A stretch of DNA of 9,123 bases, from NCBI GenBank assembly GCA_003454135.1, contig DMKW01000025.1, positions 9,487 through 18,609 of the forward strand, in the 5' to 3' direction. The notes under the pieces were generated by a model that saw only the letters and a list, made by a program, of their open reading frames with translations, did no database searches and was not told where the DNA came from. This DNA comes from Microbacteriaceae bacterium (GTDB lineage: Bacteria > Actinomycetota > Actinomycetes > Actinomycetales > Microbacteriaceae). The translations under genes and the position numbers were made by a program. Shown in pieces: positions 1 to 7,007 of this stretch. The stretch's first letter is position 1. Each line of letters begins with the position of its first letter.

Positions 1-572
1 TCGCTGCGGCGGACGACGGTCACGCGAACACCGAACGGTTCGAGCAGCCGGATGAGCTCGACCACGATGCCGCCGGCCCCCACGATGAGCACACTGAGCC
101 CGAACAGCGAGGTGCCGAACTTCTCGCCGGTCGGCCAACTCGTGGCGCGCACCCGCTCCGGGATGAGGCGAAGGAGGGACAGCGTGAGCATGAGGGCGTG
201 TTCGGCGACCGGCTGGGAGTACGCGCCCTTGGCGCTCGTCCAGAGCGGCAGCGGCCGGTCGGCGAACCCGGAAAGCACGCCGGCGAAGGCGTCGACCCCC
301 GCATAGGGAAGCTGCACCCATTCGATGCCGGGGTGCGCATCGAGAACCGCCACGAGATCCTCCGCGTCGCCGGAGGACAGCCAAACAAGGCCCCTGGTGT
401 CCGGAGACAGCGCGGCGATTTCACCGCCGGCCGCGCGCACGGCGTCGAGGAACATCGGGTCGTCGTCGGGCAGCACCGCGATCGCCCCGGCGTGCGGGCG
501 GCGTTCCGCAGGTACGGCCTCCAGCTCGCGTGCCACGACCGCGCGATGCTGAGCTGGGTTACTAGTCGACAC
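1..572 (-). CDS. D-isomer-specific 2-hydroxyacid dehydrogenase, N-terminal 190 residues (partial, cut by window edge)
   Basis: This minus-strand frame is open from a GTG at 572 to the window edge. The family oxidises or reduces 2-hydroxyacids/2-keto acids with NAD(P) in the cytoplasm. Residues near 85-95 read LPYAGVDAF, the usual link in the substrate-binding domain. Around 129-145 comes QPVAEHALMLTLSLLR, the conserved helix before the cofactor domain. The Rossmann fold follows with GLSVLIVGAGGIV (158-170) and VRVTVVRRS (182-190). The catalytic Arg, Glu and His lie beyond the window. Two features stand out: the third glycine of GxGxxG is Val170, and Arg188-Arg189 after the second strand would suit NADP rather than NAD (inference). 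The start is supported by AAGAGGAG 5 nt upstream. It overlaps the end of the upstream ATPase gene by 11 bases in another frame, so it is probably translationally coupled to the transporter operon. The family call is firm; the substrate is unknown (glyoxylate/hydroxypyruvate reductase-like is only one option). Confidence 0.88.
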   Translation of the reverse strand, partial: MSTSNPAQHRAVVARELEAVPAERRPHAGAIAVLPDDDPMFLDAVRAAGGEIAALSPDTRGLVWLSSGDAEDLVAVLDAHPGIEWVQLPYAGVDAFAGVLSGFADRPLPLWTSAKGAYSQPVAEHALMLTLSLLRLIPERVRATSWPTGEKFGTSLFGLSVLIVGAGGIVVELIRLLEPFGVRVTVVRRS

Positions 573-1407
573 GGGTTCTCCTCTTCACGCGCTCCAGCTT
601 GCGAGTCCTCGCGAGTCCCTTGAGGTAGTCATCTTCCGGATCGGCGAGCACGTCGTCAATTCGCCCCATCCCGACCACGATACCGTGCTGGAGCACCACG
701 ATCCTCGAGGCGATTCGGGAGACGACCGACAGCTCGCTGCTCACGATGAGGGCGGAAAATTGGCGCGCGCGCTGCACAGCGGCGATCGTGTCGAGCACGC
801 TGTCACGCACCAACGCGTCGACGCCCCGAGTCGGTTCGTCGGCCACGAGCAGCCTCGGTTCGAGAATGAGGGCCCGCGCGAGCGCGACACGCTGTCGCTG
901 CCCGCTGCTCAGCTCGTATGGCAGGCGAGACATGTAGCCGAGCGGGAGACGCACCGCGTCGATCGCGGTCGCGACCGCCGCATTCGCTTCGCGGGTGCTG
1001 AACTTGCGATCCCGCTCGAAGATCGGCTCGGCAACGTTCTCCGCGACAGTGAGCAGGGGGCTCAGCCGCTCGGCCTCGTCCTGCCGCAGGTAGCCGATCG
1101 TGAGGGTCAGACGGTCGCGATGCCGTTTGCCGATCCCGCGCAACTCTCGGCCGAACACCTCGAGGGAGCCGCCCGAGATCTCCGGGGTGCCCTCCCCGAA
1201 CCCGACGCGCCCCATGTCCCCCGCGATCGCCGCGGCGAGGGTCGACTTGCCGGAACCCGATTCGCCGAGCAGGCCGACGATTTCGCCCGCCGCGATGTCG
1301 AGGTCCACCCCGCGCACCGCGAGGTAGCGCGACTGGGTGTTGTTCGACCGGTACCGAATCGACAGGTCGCGTGCCGAAACGACGAGCCCTCCCGCGGCGG
1401 GCTCCAC
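562..1407 (-). CDS. ABC transporter ATP-binding protein, third ATPase of the oligopeptide-type operon, lacking the switch histidine
   Basis: A 281-residue single nucleotide-binding domain. Visible motifs are Walker A GESGSGKS (48-55), a Q-loop at Gln109 (GYLRQDEAERLSP), signature LSSGQ (166-170) and Walker B LLVADE (186-191). The position of the H-loop reads IVSSELSVV, where the neighbouring fused ATPase has FVSHDLAVV, so the switch His is Ser224 and the Asp after it is Glu225. The D-loop is RGVD rather than SALD. It resembles the DppD/OppD class but ends soon after the catalytic fold (YLKGLARTRK) without the QHPYT segment of the family. The start is GTG, with GGAGG upstream lying in the last codons of the preceding gene; the stop of that gene is 1 nt away. 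It probably acts with the adjacent transporter at the membrane, either as an extra or alternative ATPase or as a non-hydrolysing regulatory partner; which of these is inference. Certain as an ABC ATPase, uncertain in role. Confidence 0.9.
   Translation of the reverse strand: MEPAAGGLVVSARDLSIRYRSNNTQSRYLAVRGVDLDIAAGEIVGLLGESGSGKSTLAAAIAGDMGRVGFGEGTPEISGGSLEVFGRELRGIGKRHRDRLTLTIGYLRQDEAERLSPLLTVAENVAEPIFERDRKFSTREANAAVATAIDAVRLPLGYMSRLPYELSSGQRQRVALARALILEPRLLVADEPTRGVDALVRDSVLDTIAAVQRARQFSALIVSSELSVVSRIASRIVVLQHGIVVGMGRIDDVLADPEDDYLKGLARTRKLERVKRRTRVD
578..585 (-). promoter_or_regulatory. Ribosome binding site deciding the GTG start of the dehydrogenase
   Basis: The minus strand reads AAGAGGAG followed by 5 nt and then GTG at 572. 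This is a near-perfect match to the anti-Shine-Dalgarno and lies inside the last codons of the preceding ATPase gene. It supports the GTG start and separate initiation of the dehydrogenase. Confidence 0.75.
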
Positions 1408-1408
1408 G

Positions 1409-3091
1409 TTATCCCTCCGCCCGAAGGCGCCGCAGTTCTCCGCGTCGCAGCGCCTGCTCCGCGGGGTTCGGCACGGGCAGCGATGCGAGCAGCCGCTTGG
1501 TGTACGGATGCTGCGGGGCGCCGAGCACCTGGGCCCCCGTGCCCTCCTCGACGAGTTCGCCCTGGTAGAGCACGGCGATGCGGTCGGCGAGGATATCGAC
1601 GACCGCGAGGTCGTGGCTGACGAAGAGCGCGGCGAACCCGAAATCCTTCTGCAACTCGGCGAACAGTTCGAGCACCTTCGCCTGCACCGACACGTCCAGC
1701 GCGCTCGTCGGCTCGTCGGCGATCAGCAGCTTCGGCTGAAGGGCGAGGGCCCTCGCGAGGGAAGCCCGCTGGCGTTGGCCGCCGCTCAGTTCGTGCGGGA
1801 AGCGGTCGCCGAACGCCCGGGGAAGCTGCACGGCCTCGAGCAGCTCGTTGACGCGCCCCCGCGCCGCACGGGCATCCGAGGCCTTGCCGTGAACGATGAG
1901 CGGCTCGGCTACGCACTCCGCAATGGTGAGCAGCGGGTTGAAGCTCGTTGCCGGGTCCTGGAACACGAAACCGATGTCCCGCCGCAGCGGTCGGAACTGC
2001 CGTTCGCGCACCCCGAGCATCTCCGCCCCGAGCACCGTGAGCGACCCACCCGTGATGCGCGTGAGGCCGCCGATCGCGCGACCGATCGTGGTCTTGCCAG
2101 ACCCGCTCTCGCCGACGAGCCCGAGCACCTCCCGCGCGCCGATCTCGAAGCTCACGCCGTTGACCGCGCGGAAGCCCTTCTGGCCGAGGCGGCCCGGGTA
2201 TTCGATCACGAGGTCTTTCGCGACAACGAGCGGCTGCGAAACCGTGAGCGCGCGCTCGGCCGCGCGTTGCTGCGTGCGCACGGTGCCTGAGCCGAGGTAG
2301 GGCACGGCCGCGAGCAATTTCTTGGTGTACGGATGCTGCGGGTTGCCGAAGAGGCTCGTTGCATCCGCCTCCTCCACGACCTTGCCCTCGAACATCACGG
2401 CGACACGGTCGGCGAGGTCGGCGACGACGCCCATGTTGTGCGTGATGAGCAGGATCGCGGTGTCGAATTCGTCGCGCAACCGGCGCAGCAGGTCGAGAAT
2501 CTCGGCCTGCACCGTCACGTCGAGTGCTGTCGTCGGTTCATCGGCCACGATGAGCTCCGGATCGAGCACTAGCGCCATGGCGATCACCACGCGCTGCTTC
2601 TGACCGCCCGAGAACTGGTGCGGGTAGTAGTTGACCCGGTTTGCCGCGTCGGGGATGCCAACCTTGTCGAGGATGTCAATCGCCTTGGCCTTCGCCTCGG
2701 CTCGCGTGTACTTGCCGTGGGCGTGCAGCCCTTCGGCGATCTGCCAGCCGACCGTGTAGACGGGGTTGAGCGCGGTCGACGGCTCCTGGAACACCATCGC
2801 GGCGCTCGTGCCGCGGATTTCCCGCAGCCTCGACTTGCTGATCGTGACCACGTTGTCGTGGCCGAGGAGCACGACACCGGATGCCGTGGCCGTCTCCGGG
2901 AGCAGGCCCAGGATCGTCTTGGCGGTCACGGTCTTCCCGCTCCCGCTCTCGCCGACGATCGCGAGCACCTCCCCCGCGTTGACCGAGAGCGTTACGCCGT
3001 CGACGGCGCGCACGTCGCCACCGTCGGTCGCGAACGTCACGGTGAGGTCGGTGATGCCGACCGCCTGTTCTCCTCGAGTCAGGGAACTCAT
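1409..3091 (-). CDS. Fused oligopeptide/dipeptide-type ABC transporter ATPase (DppD-DppF in one chain)
   Basis: A 560-residue protein with two complete ATPase domains, about twice the length of a single DppD or DppF. Domain 1 has Walker A GESGSGKT (47-54), Q-loop Gln102, FSGGQ (160-164), Walker B IVADE (181-185) and switch His218. Domain 2 has Walker A at 327-334, Gln378, LSGGQ (435-439), LLIADE (455-460) and His493. After each domain lies the family's C-terminal signature, NPQHPYTKKLL (250-260) and APQHPYTKRLL (525-535). Such a chain supplies both halves of the ATP-hydrolysing pair that drives the two permeases encoded upstream. The ATG start forms an ATGA overlap of 4 bases with the permease stop, and GGAGG sits 7 nt before it. 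Both domains look catalytically intact. The family is clear; the transported solute (peptide, nickel or other) is not shown by the ATPase. Confidence 0.95.
   Translation of the reverse strand: MSSLTRGEQAVGITDLTVTFATDGGDVRAVDGVTLSVNAGEVLAIVGESGSGKTVTAKTILGLLPETATASGVVLLGHDNVVTISKSRLREIRGTSAAMVFQEPSTALNPVYTVGWQIAEGLHAHGKYTRAEAKAKAIDILDKVGIPDAANRVNYYPHQFSGGQKQRVVIAMALVLDPELIVADEPTTALDVTVQAEILDLLRRLRDEFDTAILLITHNMGVVADLADRVAVMFEGKVVEEADATSLFGNPQHPYTKKLLAAVPYLGSGTVRTQQRAAERALTVSQPLVVAKDLVIEYPGRLGQKGFRAVNGVSFEIGAREVLGLVGESGSGKTTIGRAIGGLTRITGGSLTVLGAEMLGVRERQFRPLRRDIGFVFQDPATSFNPLLTIAECVAEPLIVHGKASDARAARGRVNELLEAVQLPRAFGDRFPHELSGGQRQRASLARALALQPKLLIADEPTSALDVSVQAKVLELFAELQKDFGFAALFVSHDLAVVDILADRIAVLYQGELVEEGTGAQVLGAPQHPYTKRLLASLPVPNPAEQALRRGELRRLRAEG
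1496..1517. repeat. 22-bp direct repeat, copy A, within the fused ATPase gene
   Basis: Identical over 22 bases to 2321-2342. It encodes the PQHPYTK region at the end of ATPase domain 2. The two copies are 825 bases (275 codons) apart, so recombination between them would remove one ATPase domain in frame. The likely cause is shared ancestry of the two domains and a conserved motif, not a mobile element. Confidence 0.8.
2321..2342. repeat. 22-bp direct repeat, copy B, within the fused ATPase gene
   Basis: Partner of 1496-1517, encoding the PQHPYTK region at the end of ATPase domain 1. A further 17-base identity between 2102-2118 and 2942-2958 covers the two Walker A regions, as expected for a duplicated domain. 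Confidence 0.8.
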
Positions 3092-4116
3092 CCGCGCGCC
3101 TCCAGCTCGAGATCTCCGACAACGTCTGTGCTCGCCCCGGAGGCGGTGTCCGTCGTCGCCGAAGGTGGTGCAGACCCGAGGGCCCGGCGCCTAGTCCTGA
3201 GTCGCGGATCCGCAAGGTCGTTGAGGCTCTCGCCCACGAGGGTCATCCCGAGCACCGCGAACACGATGGCGAGACCGGGGAAGACGGAGGTCCACCAGAT
3301 GCCGCTCGTGACATCCGAAATCGACTTGTTGAGGTCGTAGCCCCACTCGGCCGCCGACGTCGGTTCGATACCGAAGCCGAGGAAGCCGAGACCGGCGAGG
3401 GTGAGGATCGCCTCGGACGCGTTGAGCGTGAAGATGAGCGGCAGCGTGCGGGTCGCGTTGCGCAGGATGTGACGGAACATGATGCGCGCCGAACTCGACC
3501 CGAGCACCTTCGCCGACTCCACGAATGCTTCGGACTTGATACGCACCGTCTCGGCGCGGATCACCCGGAAGTACTGCGGGATGAAGACGACCGTGATCGA
3601 GATCGACGCGGCCAGGATGCCGCCGAACAGGTTCGACTGGCCGCCCGAGATCACGATCGACATGACGATCGCGAGCAGCAGGGTCGGGAATGCATAGATC
3701 GCGTCGCACACGACGACGAGGATGCGGTCCAGCCAGCCGCCGAGGTATCCGGAGACCAGGCCGAGCAGAACGCCGGCGAAGATCGAGAGCACGATCGCGA
3801 CGACGATCACGAAGAGCGCGGTCTGAGACCCCCAGATCACGCGGGACAGCACGTCGTAACCGCCGACCGTCGTGCCGAGCAGGTGTGAACCGGACGGCGG
3901 CTGTTGGGCGCCGAAGTTGCCGCCCTTGCCCGTGAGCTGGGAGAAACCAAACGGGGCGAGGAGCGGCGCGAAGATCGCGGTGAGCACGAAGATCGCCACG
4001 ATCACGAGCCCGGCGACGAGCATCCCGCGCTGCAGCCCGACGCTCTGGCGCAACTGGCGCACGACCGGAATTCTGGTCCAGAGCGGTCGCTTGGGGGCAA
4101 TTGTGGTTGCGGACAT
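3088..4116 (-). CDS. Oligopeptide-type ABC transporter permease, DppC/OppC family
   Basis: A 342-residue inner-membrane permease that forms half of the solute channel. The N-terminus carries a soluble lead and a first membrane helix (about 31-54). The family segment HLLGTTVGGYDVLSRVIWG (78-96) follows, then helices near 98-122, 133-155, 167-180, 225-247 and 275-297. The ATPase-docking EAA loop is AFVESAKVLGSSSARIMFRH (197-216), and the chain closes the core with DPRLR (303-307). A 35-residue tail, rich in Ala, Ser, Thr and acidic residues, extends beyond the usual end. The start is ATG with GAGGT about 8 nt upstream. The stop of the preceding permease gene is only 1 nt away, and this gene's own stop overlaps the ATPase start. 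Together with the DppB-like neighbour it forms the heterodimer typical of the family. No frameshift or missing part is seen. Confidence 0.95.
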   Translation of the reverse strand: MSATTIAPKRPLWTRIPVVRQLRQSVGLQRGMLVAGLVIVAIFVLTAIFAPLLAPFGFSQLTGKGGNFGAQQPPSGSHLLGTTVGGYDVLSRVIWGSQTALFVIVVAIVLSIFAGVLLGLVSGYLGGWLDRILVVVCDAIYAFPTLLLAIVMSIVISGGQSNLFGGILAASISITVVFIPQYFRVIRAETVRIKSEAFVESAKVLGSSSARIMFRHILRNATRTLPLIFTLNASEAILTLAGLGFLGFGIEPTSAAEWGYDLNKSISDVTSGIWWTSVFPGLAIVFAVLGMTLVGESLNDLADPRLRTRRRALGSAPPSATTDTASGASTDVVGDLELEARG

Positions 4117-4117
4117 C

Positions 4118-5236
4118 TCAGTACCTCACCCTCGGATCGATGAGCGCGGCAATGATGTCGACAATGAAGTTCGTGACGGCGACGACCACCGCAAGCAGGG
4201 CGACGATGCCCTGCACGGCCACGAAGTCCCGGGCCGCGAGATACTGCGCGAGCATGAATCCGAGCCCCTTCCACTCGAAGGTCGTCTCGGTGAGCACCGC
4301 CCCGCCGAGCAGCAGCGCGATCTGCAGGCCGATCACCGTGATGATCGGGATGAGGGCAGGCTTGTAAGCGTGCTTGCGCACCAGGCGGAACTCGCTCACG
4401 CCGCGCGAGCGGGCCGCGTCCACGTAGTCCGCCGAGAGCGTGCCGATGACGTTGGTGCGCACGAGCCGCAGGAAGATGCCGGCGGTGAGCAGGCCGAGCG
4501 CGATGCCGGGAAGGATCGCGTGGGCGAGCACATCGGCGACGTCGGCCGAGTTGCCGGTCTGGATCGAGTCGATGAGATAGATGCCGGTCTGGTGTGGCAG
4601 AAACTGGATGTCGAGCTCCGTGCTCGTGGACGCCCGGCCGGCGACCGGCAGCACGCCGAGCCACACCGCGAAGACGAGCTTGAGCAGGAGTCCGGCGAAG
4701 AACACCGGGGTGGCATAAAAGAGGATCGCGAACACGCGCAGTATCGCATCCGGCCATTTGTCGCGGAAGTACGCAGCGATCATGCCGAGCGGAATCCCGA
4801 CGATGAAGGCGACGATGAGCGCGTAGAACGCGAGCTCGAGGGTGGCTCCCCCGTAGGTCAGCAGCACGGTCGACACCGGCCGCCTGTCGCTGATGGTCGT
4901 GCCGAAGTTACCCGTGGCGATCTGGCCCAGGTATTCGATGTACTGCACAAGGATCGGCCGGTCGTAGCCGGCGGCGTGGATGCGCTCGTGCAGTTGGGCC
5001 GCGCTGAGCCGACCGCCGAGGGCTGCCGTGATCGGGTCGCCGATCGTGCGCATCAGGATGAATACCATCGTCACGAGGATGAAGACCGTGGGGATGATCA
5101 GAAGCAGGCGCACGAGAATGTAGCGCCCGATCCGGTTTCCTCCGGCACCGGCACTCTTGGCAGGCTTTCGAGCACCGGGTTTCTGGCTGCCGGACGTCGT
5201 CGTCGACGCCTCGGCGGGGATCACGGATGTGGTCAT
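4118..5236 (-). CDS. Oligopeptide-type ABC transporter permease, DppB/OppB family
   Basis: A 372-residue inner-membrane permease. Residues 1-34 are a Ser/Thr/Ala-rich cytoplasmic lead, longer than in many DppB proteins (family members average somewhat above 300 residues). RYILVRLLLIIPTVFILVT (38-56) is the first helix and is typical of the family. Further helices lie near 131-157, 165-192, 238-260, 295-315 and 340-366. The ATPase-docking EAA loop is YVDAARSRGVSEFRLVRKH (271-289), and the chain ends in DPRVRY as DppB proteins do. A region at about 200-235 between helices 3 and 4 is probably periplasm-side. The ribosome binding site before the ATG at 5236 is weak (GGTGA), unlike the next genes. 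It lies downstream of a strong hairpin that separates it from the binding-protein gene. A TAGATT hexamer 8 nt before the ATG could serve a secondary promoter. The family assignment is secure. Confidence 0.95.
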   Translation of the reverse strand: MTTSVIPAEASTTTSGSQKPGARKPAKSAGAGGNRIGRYILVRLLLIIPTVFILVTMVFILMRTIGDPITAALGGRLSAAQLHERIHAAGYDRPILVQYIEYLGQIATGNFGTTISDRRPVSTVLLTYGGATLELAFYALIVAFIVGIPLGMIAAYFRDKWPDAILRVFAILFYATPVFFAGLLLKLVFAVWLGVLPVAGRASTSTELDIQFLPHQTGIYLIDSIQTGNSADVADVLAHAILPGIALGLLTAGIFLRLVRTNVIGTLSADYVDAARSRGVSEFRLVRKHAYKPALIPIITVIGLQIALLLGGAVLTETTFEWKGLGFMLAQYLAARDFVAVQGIVALLAVVVAVTNFIVDIIAALIDPRVRY

Positions 5237-5244
5237 GGTTCACC

Positions 5245-5250
5245 AATCTA
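5245..5250 (-). promoter_or_regulatory. Possible -10 element just before the DppB-like permease gene
   Basis: The minus strand reads TAGATT, fitting the actinobacterial TANNNT pattern, 8 nt before the ATG at 5236. A transcript starting about 7 nt downstream would be almost leaderless, which would explain the weak ribosome binding site. No convincing -35 box is seen at the right distance. Low confidence. Confidence 0.25.
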
Positions 5251-5284
5251 GGCCTGTGTCATCGTCGAGAGCAGTACAGAAAGA

Positions 5285-5314
5285 GGGGGCGACCCGCTTG
5301 CGCGGATCGCCCCC
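5285..5314 (-). terminator. Hairpin between binding-protein and permease genes (attenuating terminator)
   Basis: The arms GGGGGCGA and TCGCCCCC form 8 perfect pairs. After one C-A mismatch a further 4 pairs (CCGC/GCGG) close a 4-nt loop. On the minus strand the stem is followed by TCTTTCTGT, a partly T-rich tract, whereas the plus-strand side is not T-rich, so it acts on leftward transcription. It lies 39 bases after the stop of the binding-protein gene. A weaker 5-bp hairpin (CTAAA/TTTAG, 5324-5338) sits between that stop and this stem. In binding-protein operons such a structure commonly lets only part of the transcripts continue into the permease genes and also protects the upstream mRNA end (family knowledge; its action here is inferred). 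Confidence 0.7.
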
Positions 5315-5353
5315 GAACAACGACTAAAGCGATTTTAGCCGCTGGATTCCGTG

Positions 5354-6976
5354 CTACTTGCTGAGAGTGCCGAAACGGAACTTGAACGACGCATCAAGCG
5401 TGACGCCCTTGACGGTCTTTCCTGCGACGACGACCTGGGCGCCCTGGAGCAGCGGGATGGTCGACAGTTGCGCCGCGACCTTGTCCTGGATGTCCTGGAT
5501 CTCGGTGACCCGCTTTGCCGCATCGGTCTCAACGGCCTGCTGCTTGATCAGTGCGTCGACCTCGGGGTCCGCGTAGTGGTTTCCGAGGAAGTTGCCCTCC
5601 GCGAAGAACGGGGACAGGTAGTTGTCGGCATCCGAGTAGTCCGGGAACCAGCCGAGCTGGTACGCGGGGTAGAGGTCGGCAACGCGATCCTTCGAGTACT
5701 GCACCCATTCGGTCGACTGCAGGTTGACCTTGAAGAGGCCGCCGGCCTCAACCTGGCTCTTGACGAGCGCATACTCGTCGCCCGAGCTCGCGCCGTAGTG
5801 GTCCGGGTTGTACTGCAGGTTGAGCGAAACCGGCGTCGTGACACCCGCGGCGGTCAGCGCGGCCTTGGCTGCATCCGCATCCGGTCCGCCCTTCTTGTCG
5901 CCGTAGATGCCCTTGAGCGCCGTGTTCGCGCCGGTGAGCCCGGCCGGAACGTAGGAGTACAGCGGCAGGTAGGTGCCCTTGTAGACCTGCTTGGCGATCG
6001 CATCGCGGTCGACGAGGTCGGCAACGGCCTGGCGAACGGCGAGGGCCTTGGCCGGACTGGCCTCCGGCGTCGTCGCGCCGTACGGCTGCGTGTTGAAGTT
6101 GAAGACGATGTAGCGGATCTCGCCACCGGGGCCGGTCGTGACCTTGACCTTGCTGTCTTTCTGCAGGCTTTCGACGTCGGTCGCGGACAGGCTGCGAGCC
6201 GCCACGTCGATGTCGCCCTTCTGCACGTCGAGCTTGAGGTTCGACTGGTCGGTGTAGTACTTGAGGTTGATCGTCGCGGTCTTCGGTGCGCCGAGCACGC
6301 CCTGATACTTGGGGTTCGCCTTGAACTGCACCAGCTGGTTGAACTTGTAGCTCGAAATCGTGTATTGCCCGGCGAATGCCTTGCCCTTGACGATCTCGTC
6401 GTCGGTCGTCACCTTGTCGGCTGAGAAGACCTGCTCGTCGACGATCGGTGCCGCTGGGCTGGACAGGATCTGGGGCCAGACCTGGTCGTTCGCGGCCTTG
6501 AGCTTGAAGACGACAGTGGTGTCGTCCTTCGCCTCGGTGCTGTCGAGGTTGTAGAGCAGGGTCGACGGACCGTTCTGGTCGGCGATCTTCAGCTGCCGGT
6601 CGAAGCTGAACTTGACGTCAGACGCGGTGAGCTTGTCGCCGTTCGCGAACGTGAGCCCCTTCTTGAGCACGACGGTGTACTCGGTGGGGCTCGTGAACTT
6701 GGCCGACGCCGCGATGTCCGGCTCGACATCCGATGTTCCCGGCTTCGAATTCATGAGGAACGGATAAACCTGGTTCATCAGCGCGAACGAACCGTTGTCA
6801 TACGAGCCGGCGGGGTCGAGGGTCGTGACCTTGTCGGTAGTTCCGACGGTGACCGTGGTCGCCGCCGTGGTGTTTGAGCCGCCGCCAGCGGAGCAACCGG
6901 CGAGGGCGAGCGCCGCGATTGCGGTGCCCCCAAGCACGGCGAGCGACCGCTTGCGAATCCTGGATGCGGATGTCAT
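5354..6976 (-). CDS. ABC transporter solute-binding lipoprotein, family 5 (oligopeptide/dipeptide/nickel type)
   Basis: A 540-residue secreted, lipid-anchored receptor that delivers solute to the two permeases encoded next. The N-terminus has a positive region (RIRKR, 6-10), a hydrophobic stretch and the lipobox LAGC with Cys28. A Gly/Ser/Thr linker precedes TVTVGTTDKVTTLDPAGSYD (41-60), the usual start of the mature fold. Other family marks are YPFLM (71-75), EPDIAASAKF (85-94), LKKGLTFANGDKLTASDVKFS (104-124), VRQAVADLVDRDAI (314-327) and LGWFPDYSDADNYLSPFF (441-458). The length is normal for the family. I chose the ATG at 6976 because it puts the charged region right before the signal helix and because AGAGAGG lies 9 nt upstream. 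An in-frame GTG at 7036 with AAGGAG 10 nt before it would add 20 residues and is less likely. The ligand cannot be read from the sequence: peptides are the commonest ligand, but sugars, opines and nickel occur in this family. Confidence 0.94.
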   Translation of the reverse strand: MTSASRIRKRSLAVLGGTAIAALALAGCSAGGGSNTTAATTVTVGTTDKVTTLDPAGSYDNGSFALMNQVYPFLMNSKPGTSDVEPDIAASAKFTSPTEYTVVLKKGLTFANGDKLTASDVKFSFDRQLKIADQNGPSTLLYNLDSTEAKDDTTVVFKLKAANDQVWPQILSSPAAPIVDEQVFSADKVTTDDEIVKGKAFAGQYTISSYKFNQLVQFKANPKYQGVLGAPKTATINLKYYTDQSNLKLDVQKGDIDVAARSLSATDVESLQKDSKVKVTTGPGGEIRYIVFNFNTQPYGATTPEASPAKALAVRQAVADLVDRDAIAKQVYKGTYLPLYSYVPAGLTGANTALKGIYGDKKGGPDADAAKAALTAAGVTTPVSLNLQYNPDHYGASSGDEYALVKSQVEAGGLFKVNLQSTEWVQYSKDRVADLYPAYQLGWFPDYSDADNYLSPFFAEGNFLGNHYADPEVDALIKQQAVETDAAKRVTEIQDIQDKVAAQLSTIPLLQGAQVVVAGKTVKGVTLDASFKFRFGTLSK

Positions 6977-6985
6977 ATCCGTCTG

Positions 6986-6992
6986 CCTCTCT
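6986..6992 (-). promoter_or_regulatory. Ribosome binding site of the binding-protein gene
   Basis: AGAGAGG on the minus strand, 9 nt before the ATG at 6976. It decides between this start and longer in-frame alternatives upstream. Confidence 0.6.
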
Positions 6993-7007
6993 CGTAAAGA
7001 ACACAAC

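Noticed and set aside
20..424. Minus-strand frame of 134 codons at the left edge
   Set aside because: It has a low-complexity Ser/Arg/Pro composition and overlaps in another frame the recognisable dehydrogenase, which has the better start and ribosome binding site.
562..572. A frameshift between the third ATPase and the dehydrogenase
   Set aside because: The ATPase ends naturally with TAG and the dehydrogenase has its own GTG and strong ribosome binding site, so this is an ordinary short overlap.
3872..5251. Open frame of 459 codons on the plus strand opposite both permease genes
   Set aside because: The product is dominated by Asp, Glu, Arg and His, as expected from reversing codons for hydrophobic membrane helices. 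The minus-strand permeases explain the coding signal fully.
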